Virus record (IMG/VR): IMGVR_UViG_3300033153_010050
Coordinates: 1-50,258 of that record
DNA from: a virus
Length of the DNA stretch: 50,258 bases
Strand: one strand, 5' to 3'
The translations under genes were made by a program, and so were the position numbers. Within the stretch, counting starts at the first letter, position 1. The number at the start of each line of letters is the position of its first letter. The notes beneath the pieces were generated by a model that saw only the letters and a program-made list of their open reading frames with translations, searched no databases and had not been told where the DNA came from. This document shows, in pieces, positions 40,399 to 47,211 of this stretch.

Positions 40399-42143
40399 TA
40401 GAGGACCTCGTCGTCCTCGGAGTCGTAGTCGTCGTCATCCAGGTCTTGGTCGACGTCCTTAAACGGCAGCAGAATGTCAGGCCGTGGGTACTTCGCGAAG
40501 GACCCCAAGAGGCAGAACATCGCAGAGTGGGCGGTGTCGTCGGGCTGTTTTGGTGCGTGCTTGAAGACGTTCATCTTCAGCTTCTCGTTGTACTCACTGA
40601 AGATATTGAGGAAGTCAGCTGCGAAAGGATCGTTGAACTCATCCCACCGTGGGAATCGGATCAAGCTGCCCTTCTTGATGGCGTTGAAGATGTCGGACAT
40701 GATCTCGGTGCGGTGGCAGAGGAACCTGAGGAGCTTGGGGTCCCACCTCAGCTTGTCCCGAACATTCCCCACCCACTGGAACTTCCGGATGCGTTGCACA
40801 CCGAAGGCCCGCATCAGCTTGTCGTTCGGCCAATGACCTCCACCATAGTCGACGCCGACAGTGTGAACCTTGAACCGTTTGATGAGGTGTTTGATGACCC
40901 TCAGCTGCACTTCTGGTTCAGACTCCATCCCTGAGAACCGCTTGAAGTAGAAAAAGGTGAACTTGTCCATGTCCCAGGGCATGTACCCACCAAGGGACAC
41001 CACTGTGTAGCTGCCCTCCCCGGTACCCCAGTCAATGCCCATGAAGACCGACGTCGTGGACAGGTACCGGTTGGCCACTTCCAGGTAGTGGTCCATGGAC
41101 AATTCTTCATTGGCGCATTTCTGCATCTGGGCGCGGGTGAGGGGGCGGGTGCCGGAGTCGTAGCTGCGGCCAAGAACCTCGTTGTAGAACTTGGCGCGTG
41201 AGTAGCTCCGCTGCTTGTGAAGGATGTCGTCCCATTCGATCCAGGGCACCATCAGCTGTGGGATACGGTAACCCTCAAAGGGCTTCTCCACTTTCGGCTT
41301 TGGATTCATCGACGCCCAGCACGCGTCGGGGTCTGCTGGGTTGATGATGTTGCCGCACTTGTCGCAGATGAGCCCATCCGTGCCGATGTTGTCCTCTTCC
41401 AGAATGTTCCAATGCCATGAAGATGGGTCCTTCGGTGTCCCGTGGTGGCGGCATGGTACGGCCCATTCATTCTGCGTAGAGAACTGGGACCAGTAGTACT
41501 CAAGTGTCCCGTCCAGCGACTTGGGCGTCCCTAGATAGTTGAAGAGCTTCCACTCACTGTGTGACGCACACTCCTCGATGACCGGCACATTATCTTGGAT
41601 GATGTCCTGGAACTCGTCGATGTTGATGAGGTCGGCCGGGATACCGCGAACACGGTCAGCGTTCAAGAACACGAAGCGCAATGTGACCTGGCTGCGGTTG
41701 ATGAACTTCTTCTCGAGGATGTTTGAGAGCAGCTTGGAGTTAGTGAACTGGCTCAGGATTTCCGAAGTCTCGATGGGCTCTTTGATGCGGTCGCGGCTGA
41801 AGACCTTCGTCTGCATATGTGAAGGGGAGACGTACAGAGCTCGGAACCCAGAAGTGAGGGAGCAGTAGGACAAGATCATGTTGCCGAGCAGCGTACTCTT
41901 CTCGACCTGACGGCCGGCAACGATGAGCTTCCTCTTCGCAGGCGAGTCGTAGATGGTGCGTAGGTACCGGCGGCCATCGAACGAGAAGTTCCGCAGCTTG
42001 CCCCCGGAGGGCATCATCATGCCGAACTCAGTGAACTGTGAGGGGGTGGTCGGGTACTCGCTCGTGTCAACTTGAGCTATCGACCCGAACTCTTCCTCTT
42101 CAACAGACTCACCGTACCAGTTGTAGTCCTCAGCGATCGCCAT
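40395..42143 (-). CDS. Terminase large subunit
   Basis: The DNA-packaging motor ATPase and nuclease, 582 residues. The Walker A variant is AGRQVEKSTLL (76-86), Walker B and catalytic acid LINIDEFQD (172-180). Nuclease-domain aspartates lie in MGIDWGTGEG (D371) and VGVDYGGGHW (D442), and a conserved-type DTAHSAMFCLL lies near the end. A CxxC zinc-type insert (CDKCGNII, about 260) sits between ATPase and nuclease domains, as in some GpA-like terminases. The tail is very acidic. GGAG is 7 bases before ATG. No small subunit was recognised. Confidence 0.9.
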   Translation of the reverse strand: MAIAEDYNWYGESVEEEEFGSIAQVDTSEYPTTPSQFTEFGMMMPSGGKLRNFSFDGRRYLRTIYDSPAKRKLIVAGRQVEKSTLLGNMILSYCSLTSGFRALYVSPSHMQTKVFSRDRIKEPIETSEILSQFTNSKLLSNILEKKFINRSQVTLRFVFLNADRVRGIPADLINIDEFQDIIQDNVPVIEECASHSEWKLFNYLGTPKSLDGTLEYYWSQFSTQNEWAVPCRHHGTPKDPSSWHWNILEEDNIGTDGLICDKCGNIINPADPDACWASMNPKPKVEKPFEGYRIPQLMVPWIEWDDILHKQRSYSRAKFYNEVLGRSYDSGTRPLTRAQMQKCANEELSMDHYLEVANRYLSTTSVFMGIDWGTGEGSYTVVSLGGYMPWDMDKFTFFYFKRFSGMESEPEVQLRVIKHLIKRFKVHTVGVDYGGGHWPNDKLMRAFGVQRIRKFQWVGNVRDKLRWDPKLLRFLCHRTEIMSDIFNAIKKGSLIRFPRWDEFNDPFAADFLNIFSEYNEKLKMNVFKHAPKQPDDTAHSAMFCLLGSFAKYPRPDILLPFKDVDQDLDDDDYDSEDDEVLY

Positions 42144-42165
42144 TCAAAAGCTCCGGCCTTCCTGG

Positions 42166-42171
42166 TATAAG
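42166..42171 (+). promoter_or_regulatory. Candidate -10 element (TATAAG) in CCTTCCTGG context
   Basis: TATAAG preceded by TGG makes an extended -10-like element. The same CCTTCCTGG..TATAAG arrangement recurs at 45971-45987. The first rightward ATG is only 6 bases downstream, so a transcript from here would be leaderless, or the motif may act otherwise. The complement of CCTTCCTGG lies just upstream of the terminase GGAG site. Confidence 0.35.
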
Positions 42172-42176
42172 GACTG

Positions 42177-42650
42177 ATGTCTGTCCTTAGGCGTCGTATG
42201 GAGTGGATTGAGGAAGCTCGGTTGGGTCTCCTCCGCGCACTCGGTGACGACATTCTTCATCCCGTATTCAACATCTTCTCGACAGGCGACCCTCTCAAGG
42301 TAATTCTTCAAGCTCGCCTACGGTTCCCTATCGCAAAACTATCACGGCACCCACTGCGGACTTATCTGCGCTGCTGGGCGGCGCTGAACGGTTGCGAGAT
42401 CCCCATCATACGGATCGAAGATCGCAAAGTGCAAGCGGAGGTGCTCACGAAGCATCGACACCCTCGGAGGAAGAATGCAAAAGGAAGAGAGCCCGAGAAG
42501 CTCGTACCCCCTGATCGCCGGCCTGGACGAAGTGGGGTACGGAGCGCTGGCGGGACCGATGGTGGTAGTGGTGACAGCCTTCCACGGTCCTCGCCCGGAC
42601 GAACTGAAACCAATCACCGATTCGAAGAAGCTGACGAAGAAGAAGCGTGA
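42177..42650 (+). CDS. Hypothetical protein overlapping RNase HII
   Basis: A 157-residue frame. The first 95 residues look like a genuine protein (LLRALGDDILHPVFNIFSTG; PIAKLSRHPLRTYLRCWAAL). After the RNase HII start the composition turns Arg/Gly/Pro-rich, as expected for out-of-phase reading of that gene, with a 176-base overlap in a +1 relation. AAGGA precedes ATG. The 3' end is therefore uncertain; function unknown. Confidence 0.5.
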   Translation: MSVLRRRMEWIEEARLGLLRALGDDILHPVFNIFSTGDPLKVILQARLRFPIAKLSRHPLRTYLRCWAALNGCEIPIIRIEDRKVQAEVLTKHRHPRRKNAKGREPEKLVPPDRRPGRSGVRSAGGTDGGSGDSLPRSSPGRTETNHRFEEADEEEA

Positions 42651-43083
42651 ATTGTTCGCACCCATTATTCTGAGGCACGCCACCTTCTTCGGGTACGGGT
42701 GGGCCAACAATGAGATGATCGACGACAAAGGAGTAACCATCAGCTGGAACCACGCCTGCATGCAAGCCCTCGAGGGCGGGGTATTCGGGACGCTCATCGT
42801 CGACGGAAACAAGCGGGTGCAGCAGTATCGTGGGGAGCAAATGACCGCGGTCAAGGGAGACCTCCACCACTGGCAGATCTCCGCTGCCAGTATCGTGGCC
42901 AAGGTCATTCGTGACCAGGAGATGACCTACCTGCACGAGTTCTACCCGGCGTATGGCTGGGACAGCAACAGTGGCTATGGCGGGGCGAAGACCCACGTCG
43001 AGGCGCTGAAGCGGTTGGGCGCCACCCCGTTCCACCGCGAACTCTACCTCAGGAAGCTCCGAAGCAAGCACGACATTCCCTGA
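42475..43083 (+). CDS. rnhB: Ribonuclease HII
   Basis: Cleaves the RNA strand of RNA-DNA hybrids and single ribonucleotides in DNA. This 202-residue protein has LIAGLDEVGYGALAGPM with catalytic D18 and E19, the ITDSKKL segment, LIVDGN with D110, and ISAASIVAKVIRDQEM with the last acidic residue D147. The usual GRG is GYG here. The length matches bacterial RNase HII. GAGGAAGA precedes the ATG. It lies on a short rightward island beside the terminase. A role in primer removal or ribonucleotide repair is likely. Confidence 0.93.
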   Translation: MQKEESPRSSYPLIAGLDEVGYGALAGPMVVVVTAFHGPRPDELKPITDSKKLTKKKRELFAPIILRHATFFGYGWANNEMIDDKGVTISWNHACMQALEGGVFGTLIVDGNKRVQQYRGEQMTAVKGDLHHWQISAASIVAKVIRDQEMTYLHEFYPAYGWDSNSGYGGAKTHVEALKRLGATPFHRELYLRKLRSKHDIP

Positions 43084-43272
43084 AAAATCAGCACCTTTCT
43101 GGGCATAAGAAAAGTGTCGGGGAATACCTGGCATCCTTTGCTGGGGCGTTTTTGACCCCAGCTTTCGGCCTAAGCCCACGGCCTAAAAATGCTTGGGACC
43201 AACGGACCTGGGAAGTACAGGTCGGCGCTACGCCACAGGCGCTGTCAATACGTGGTGGGAAAGGGAGAACTC
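43084..43272 (+). other. 189-base structured intergenic region
   Basis: It holds a CTTTCTGGGCATAAG element (about 43096-43105) like the TATAAG motifs elsewhere and a GCTGGGG/CCCCAGC hairpin with a 9-base loop (43140-43162) followed by TTTCGG. It also has a repeated GGCCTAA (about 43167 and 43180) and a GACCTG/CAGGTC hairpin (43205-43223). The first hairpin may end the RNase HII transcript; the rest may be a leader or small RNA for the next gene. Confidence 0.4.
43140..43162 (+). terminator. Hairpin downstream of RNase HII, weak terminator
   Basis: A perfect seven-pair stem GCTGGGG/CCCCAGC around a nine-base loop that itself contains TTTTT. Only TTT follows the stem, so termination would be partial. 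Confidence 0.4.
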
Positions 43273-43578
43273 ATGTCGCAGTTCATCCACATCGACACCC
43301 TTGGTGACCTTATCCGCAGCCGGCCGGATATCGTCTCGAACCTCAACAGCCGCATCGCCGAGGGCCGCAAGTCCTTCAAGCTCGTCCAGGACGAGAACAT
43401 GAAGGCGGTGGCGAGGGGCGAGAACACGGTGCAGGTCGCCGAGGCCACGGCCCGCCTCGCCACCGCGGATGCAGCGTTCCAGCGGGAGCTCCAGGAGGCG
43501 GGGGACTACCTCACGGTCGCCACTCGCAACGACAACCTCTCGGGGTTCGAGTTGGTGTGGAAGGGGCTGTGGAGCTAA
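43273..43578 (+). CDS. Small rightward protein (101 aa)
   Basis: A 101-residue helical protein of unknown function (DLIRSRPDIVSNLNSRIAEG; VAEATARLATADAAFQREL), with FELVWKGLWS at the end. GGGAG precedes the ATG at 43273; the frame is open from 43189, but without a start supported by a ribosome site. It ends before a bidirectional terminator. Its separate rightward transcription and long leader suggest expression apart from the virion genes. Confidence 0.65.
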   Translation: MSQFIHIDTLGDLIRSRPDIVSNLNSRIAEGRKSFKLVQDENMKAVARGENTVQVAEATARLATADAAFQRELQEAGDYLTVATRNDNLSGFELVWKGLWS

Positions 43579-43623
43579 GCGGGGCCATCACCTACGAGCC
43601 AGCAGGTGCACTGCAGGGTGGGG

Positions 43624-43658
43624 AAAGCAAAGGGTCATTATGACCCCGCGCTTTTCTT
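43624..43658. terminator. Bidirectional terminator between convergent genes
   Basis: Nested inverted repeats: AAAGC/GCTTT (43624-43628 and 43650-43654) around GGGTCA-TTA-TGACCC (43632-43646). TTTTCTT follows on the + strand, and A-rich sequence on the other side gives U residues leftward. It separates the rightward 101-residue gene from the leftward 768-residue gene, whose stop overlaps it. Confidence 0.8.
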
Positions 43659-45963
43659 AGCCTTTGTCGAATCCGTGGATCTGAGACTTGCGGTACGCTG
43701 CGGCCGCGCGGCCAATCTGCTCTCCCACATACTTGGTGTTCCGCGCAACATGACCCAAGGTCTCGTCTGCTCTGGTGGGGGTGAACGTCTCCATGAACTG
43801 TTTGTACTGCTTACGCGCTTCTCTCTTGTTCATGCCGTGTGCCCCCTGCAGCGTTGCCATGAGGTCCTTCCTCACCGCCTTGCCGTACCCCTTTTGTCGT
43901 TTGACAGCCAGCTGGTCGATGGGGTTCTTCGTACTGAGAGAGTCGATGCGACGCTTGGATTGAAGGTGCTCGACGAGAGAAGGGATCGAACCGCCAAAGC
44001 CGTCAGGGAAGAAGTTCCCAACAGCGCGCACCACTGACTCCCCCTTGGCTACGGGCTTCTCCATGTGCGCGGAGATGTCGGCCAGTGTGTGGGAACCCTG
44101 ACCGATGTCGAGCAGCCCTCCCACGGCGTCTCGGGCGGTACCCTTCCCGGCCATAGCCGCTGCCACAGCCGCCACACCACGCCCCTTGACCTTCTCCACT
44201 TCCTTGAAGGCGTCCGTTTTCCTCATGTTCGGGAAGGCGTGAACTGGATCGTTGACCATGAACCAAGGCCCACGAATTCCGTAGTCTGAGTCGTGCGACC
44301 CTTTGACAACCAAACGCTTCACCTCGGTGGAGACTCCCTTTCCCATCTCCTTGACCGCGTTGCCGGTAAGCCGCTTGTGGTTGCTGTCGTGGTAAGCCGT
44401 CTTCTCGTACTCTGGCCGAGCACGCATGATCTTCCGCACGGCCTGGTCAGAGGGGTTCCCGAATCGCTGTTGAGCCCGCCGAGACCTCCGCAGAAGTGTG
44501 GAGTGGCGTTTAACCGCAGTACCCACTGCCTCTGGGATGTTCTCCAGCCCAATGGCGGTGGGGTTTCCCACGGTCCGGCCTCCGAACTCCGCCGTACCCT
44601 TTGTCAGTTTGCCCTGGAGGTCAGTCATCTCAGGATCGGGGGCGTAGTAGACCGCGGGCTTTCCCGACGCCTGAGTCTCCGCAAAGGTAGTGCCGTGGGA
44701 GCGAATGACGTTGATGTCTGCCTCTTGCATCATCGAGGGCAGTGGGGCGAAACCATGCGCCACCAACCGGGAGTCCTTCTTGGACATTCGCTGCAGCTTC
44801 TTGAGGATGCCCGGGTTCTTCCCCGCCACTGCATGGATTCGAGCATTCGACGGCAGGTCCGACCGTAGAACGCGCTCCACCATCTCAGGGACCTCAGCCC
44901 CCATGCCGCCACCACTGACCGTGAGGTTGAAGGTCTTTCGGTCCATCAGCCCGCTGCGCTTCTGCTTACGTGTGACCTTCGGGTGAACTGGGAGACCAGT
45001 GAGCGTCTCCTTGTGGCGCGCGCCCAGGGACTTGAGCACCTCCCGAGTACCGACGTGGATACGCTTCCCCTTCACAGACGGATAGTCGTAGTCCATCGGC
45101 CAGTTCACAGGGTCGGTATGCAACACGTGGACGGGGTGGTCTGCCTGGATGAACGGGGCCTGAAGGGTAGTGTTGGTGAGGACGATAGCCTTGTCCTTGT
45201 TGGCCTCAACGTACTTCTTGATCCTCTCCTGATTGGGGCCAAAGATGTGGGACTTCAGGTAGGCTTTCCCCACACCAGTGAACGAGTCATTCTTGCCCTG
45301 AACGAAATCGCGGTACTTGTTCGAGAACTGACGAACCTCTCCTGGGTTGCCGAACGTAGGCTCGAACTCAACGAGCTCTGCGTCGACGCCGCGCTCTTTC
45401 GCCGCAGCCGCGAGGTTCTTCGCCTGCGACATGTGCCCAGCACCAGTCATGGGACCGGTGTAGATGATCTTCATCCCCGTAGGCTTCGCCGCTGTCTTTG
45501 TTAGCGCCTTGAGCTTGGCGATGTCTGCCTGGTCTTTTGGCCGGTTCATGCGCTGCTTCCAATCAAGGGTCTTCTCTGGAGACCAGTGAGGAACGCCATG
45601 GTAGTCGATAGCTCCTGACCGAGAAGCGAAGTTCTTACCGTCCACCACCCATGGCCCGTGGAACGCCTCAATCTCGCCCATTGGAGTCTGGAACGCCACG
45701 CGACGAGCACCACCCTTCTGGCCAACCTCGGCGTCAGGCAGCTTGGCAAGTTGGTTGAATGCACGTGACGATGAGATATTGATGTCCAAGTCACTTGTGG
45801 CCTTGGCGCCTAACGCCCCCAGAACTCCACTACCCCCTACTTGCACATGGCGTGTGCTCACCCCCGCAGCGTTCAATCTCTGCTTGAGCTCACCGAGAAA
45901 CTTCTCATGTCTTCCAACAGCAGCGAGTTTTGCCTTCTCCAATATGGCCTCGTCATACTGCAT
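43657..45963 (-). CDS. Nucleotidyltransferase–glycosyltransferase–PLC-like fusion
   Basis: A 768-residue protein with three apparent enzyme parts. Residues 1-155 resemble the nucleotidyltransferase fold: GGSGVLGALGAKATSDLDI (G44, S45, D58, D60), GEIEAF as third acidic position, and RPKDQADIAKL. Residues 163-485 resemble a GT-B glycosyltransferase of the MurG/MGDG-synthase kind: KIIYTGPMTGAGHMSQA, then SHGTTFAETQASGKPAVYY as donor-site loop. Residues 520-640 carry a phospholipase C or S1/P1-like zinc pattern: HDS (525), GSHDSDYGIRGPW, H575, and GSHTLADISAH (H625, D629, H633). AGGAAGG precedes the ATG. Activities are predicted, not proven. Confidence 0.65.
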   Translation of the reverse strand: MQYDEAILEKAKLAAVGRHEKFLGELKQRLNAAGVSTRHVQVGGSGVLGALGAKATSDLDINISSSRAFNQLAKLPDAEVGQKGGARRVAFQTPMGEIEAFHGPWVVDGKNFASRSGAIDYHGVPHWSPEKTLDWKQRMNRPKDQADIAKLKALTKTAAKPTGMKIIYTGPMTGAGHMSQAKNLAAAAKERGVDAELVEFEPTFGNPGEVRQFSNKYRDFVQGKNDSFTGVGKAYLKSHIFGPNQERIKKYVEANKDKAIVLTNTTLQAPFIQADHPVHVLHTDPVNWPMDYDYPSVKGKRIHVGTREVLKSLGARHKETLTGLPVHPKVTRKQKRSGLMDRKTFNLTVSGGGMGAEVPEMVERVLRSDLPSNARIHAVAGKNPGILKKLQRMSKKDSRLVAHGFAPLPSMMQEADINVIRSHGTTFAETQASGKPAVYYAPDPEMTDLQGKLTKGTAEFGGRTVGNPTAIGLENIPEAVGTAVKRHSTLLRRSRRAQQRFGNPSDQAVRKIMRARPEYEKTAYHDSNHKRLTGNAVKEMGKGVSTEVKRLVVKGSHDSDYGIRGPWFMVNDPVHAFPNMRKTDAFKEVEKVKGRGVAAVAAAMAGKGTARDAVGGLLDIGQGSHTLADISAHMEKPVAKGESVVRAVGNFFPDGFGGSIPSLVEHLQSKRRIDSLSTKNPIDQLAVKRQKGYGKAVRKDLMATLQGAHGMNKREARKQYKQFMETFTPTRADETLGHVARNTKYVGEQIGRAAAAYRKSQIHGFDKG

Positions 45964-45981
45964 TTCAGCGCCTTCCTGGGG

Positions 45982-45987
45982 TATAAG
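45982..45987 (+). promoter_or_regulatory. Candidate -10 element (TATAAG) for the 34-residue gene
   Basis: TATAAG, preceded by CCTTCCTGGGG, ends 26 bases before the ATG at 46014 with the AAGGAGG site between. This spacing suits a normal promoter for the small rightward gene. The motif matches the one before 42177. Confidence 0.5.
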
Positions 45988-46013
45988 AAGAGTACAACAA
46001 CAAGGAGGCCACC

Positions 46014-46118
46014 ATGTCAGCGCTGCAAATCCTCGAAGGTCTGTTCGGGTTCATGTTCATCATGCCCATCTACGCTCTCAGCAAGCTGTTTGAGCTACTG
46101 ACCGGTTCCGCATTCTAG
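46014..46118 (+). CDS. 34-residue membrane peptide
   Basis: A very small rightward gene with a full set of signals: promoter-like TATAAG, AAGGAGG five bases before ATG, and a 34-residue product that is mostly hydrophobic (ILEGLFGFMFIMPIYALSKL). It is probably a single-span membrane peptide. Its stop overlaps the convergent PLC-like gene by 4 bases. Such peptides can be holin-like, regulate host membrane enzymes or block superinfection; none of these can be chosen here. Confidence 0.65.
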   Translation: MSALQILEGLFGFMFIMPIYALSKLFELLTGSAF

Positions 46119-47059
46119 AATACCGCGCGAGCGATTCGTCCGAGCAAGGGCTTGGCCTTGGAAACTTCCCGGGCCACAGCTCTTGGTCGGACGCGTTCAA
46201 CCACTTGCCTTTTAACATGGCCTACGTTGCGTGCGGCACGACCCCGGAGCTGAGAGGCGCGCCCCGGCGCCTGGCCCTTTGCAGCCGTCTCGTACATCTG
46301 AGCAGCCTGCTCAGGGCTGAGACCCTGATTGCGAACCATGCTGTTGATGACGCGGCGCTTGTTCGACGACGCCATACTTTTAGCCTTGTCTAGACTGGCA
46401 GCGTCGGCCTTGTAACGATCCGGCTGCATGAGATCCAGGTTCGGTGACTCGAGGGGGTTTATCCCCGTTATCTTCAGTCCGGACTGCACATGCTCTGCAG
46501 CGGAGATCGGGAACCCGAGGGCTTCCCCGCCGGGCACTTTCTGGGCGACACGCCTCACCTGCTGCGTGACCTTCTCCGCACCTTTCTGGGCCTTCTGGGC
46601 GTAAGCCTGCGCCCTCGACTTTGGCGCAGGTTTCGAAGCCTTCGCGATCTCGAGTGGCTTGTCGGTATGTGCGCCCAGGTCCATATACGAGTGTTGGGCC
46701 TCCCCTAGATTCATGAGGCCCTTCGTTCTTTTTGAACCACTGCCACTGGCGATGCCACTGGCGATATCGTCCACGGCAGACCTACGCCGCTTCGCAATGT
46801 CCCGAAGAGTCTGAAACCGGGTCTGCCCGGGCATGCTGTGGATTCGTGTGTTCATGGGGTTCCAGGGATGGCGGATGCCCGCATCGGCGTCAACTGCACC
46901 GCGGCGAAGAAGAGCACCAGTACCTTTCCCAAGGCCCATTCCTTTTGACGTGATGTCTGCAAGATCGCTATGAACTGCGGGACCGTAAGCCTCCTTCACC
47001 GCTGCGATCTTCTGCAACTCGTCTTGCATGGCGTTGTAGATGATGTCCTTCTCGACCAT
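46115..47059 (-). CDS. PLC/S1-P1-like metal-site protein with DEL peptide
   Basis: A 314-residue protein. It begins IIYNAMQDELQKIAAVKEA (DEL-type peptide, about 6-24). Residues 29-135 align with the C-terminal domain of the 768-residue fusion: VHSD (H30), GAVDADAGIRHPW (D57, D59), RIHSMPG (H74), and AQHSYMDLGAH (H123, D127, H131). The HxxxDxxxH plus upstream His/Asp pattern is of the zinc-dependent phospholipase C/S1-P1 type. The rest is a basic Ala/Lys-rich tail. ATG 47059 follows GGGAG; the open frame beyond it runs antisense-like and is not used. Confidence 0.65.
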   Translation of the reverse strand: MVEKDIIYNAMQDELQKIAAVKEAYGPAVHSDLADITSKGMGLGKGTGALLRRGAVDADAGIRHPWNPMNTRIHSMPGQTRFQTLRDIAKRRRSAVDDIASGIASGSGSKRTKGLMNLGEAQHSYMDLGAHTDKPLEIAKASKPAPKSRAQAYAQKAQKGAEKVTQQVRRVAQKVPGGEALGFPISAAEHVQSGLKITGINPLESPNLDLMQPDRYKADAASLDKAKSMASSNKRRVINSMVRNQGLSPEQAAQMYETAAKGQAPGRASQLRGRAARNVGHVKRQVVERVRPRAVAREVSKAKPLLGRIARAVF

Positions 47060-47211
47060 GGGGTCTCCCGCAGCGGTCTTCACGCCAGGCTCAGTATAGG
47101 GCAACGTATGGTCACTGCTCCCGGGCACACAAGAAGACTCCCGAGTTCTGAGCATTCTCCCAGGAACAGCGCCTACCTTTTGACTGAGCTTGAGCAGAGA
47201 CACACCTACTC
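47060..47211 (-). other. Intergenic region before the PLC-like gene
   Basis: A 152-base gap between two leftward genes, large for this window. Leftward it contains TATACT (47098-47093), about 34 bases before the ATG, a possible -10 element without a clear -35. No terminator hairpin was recognised. Confidence 0.35.
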
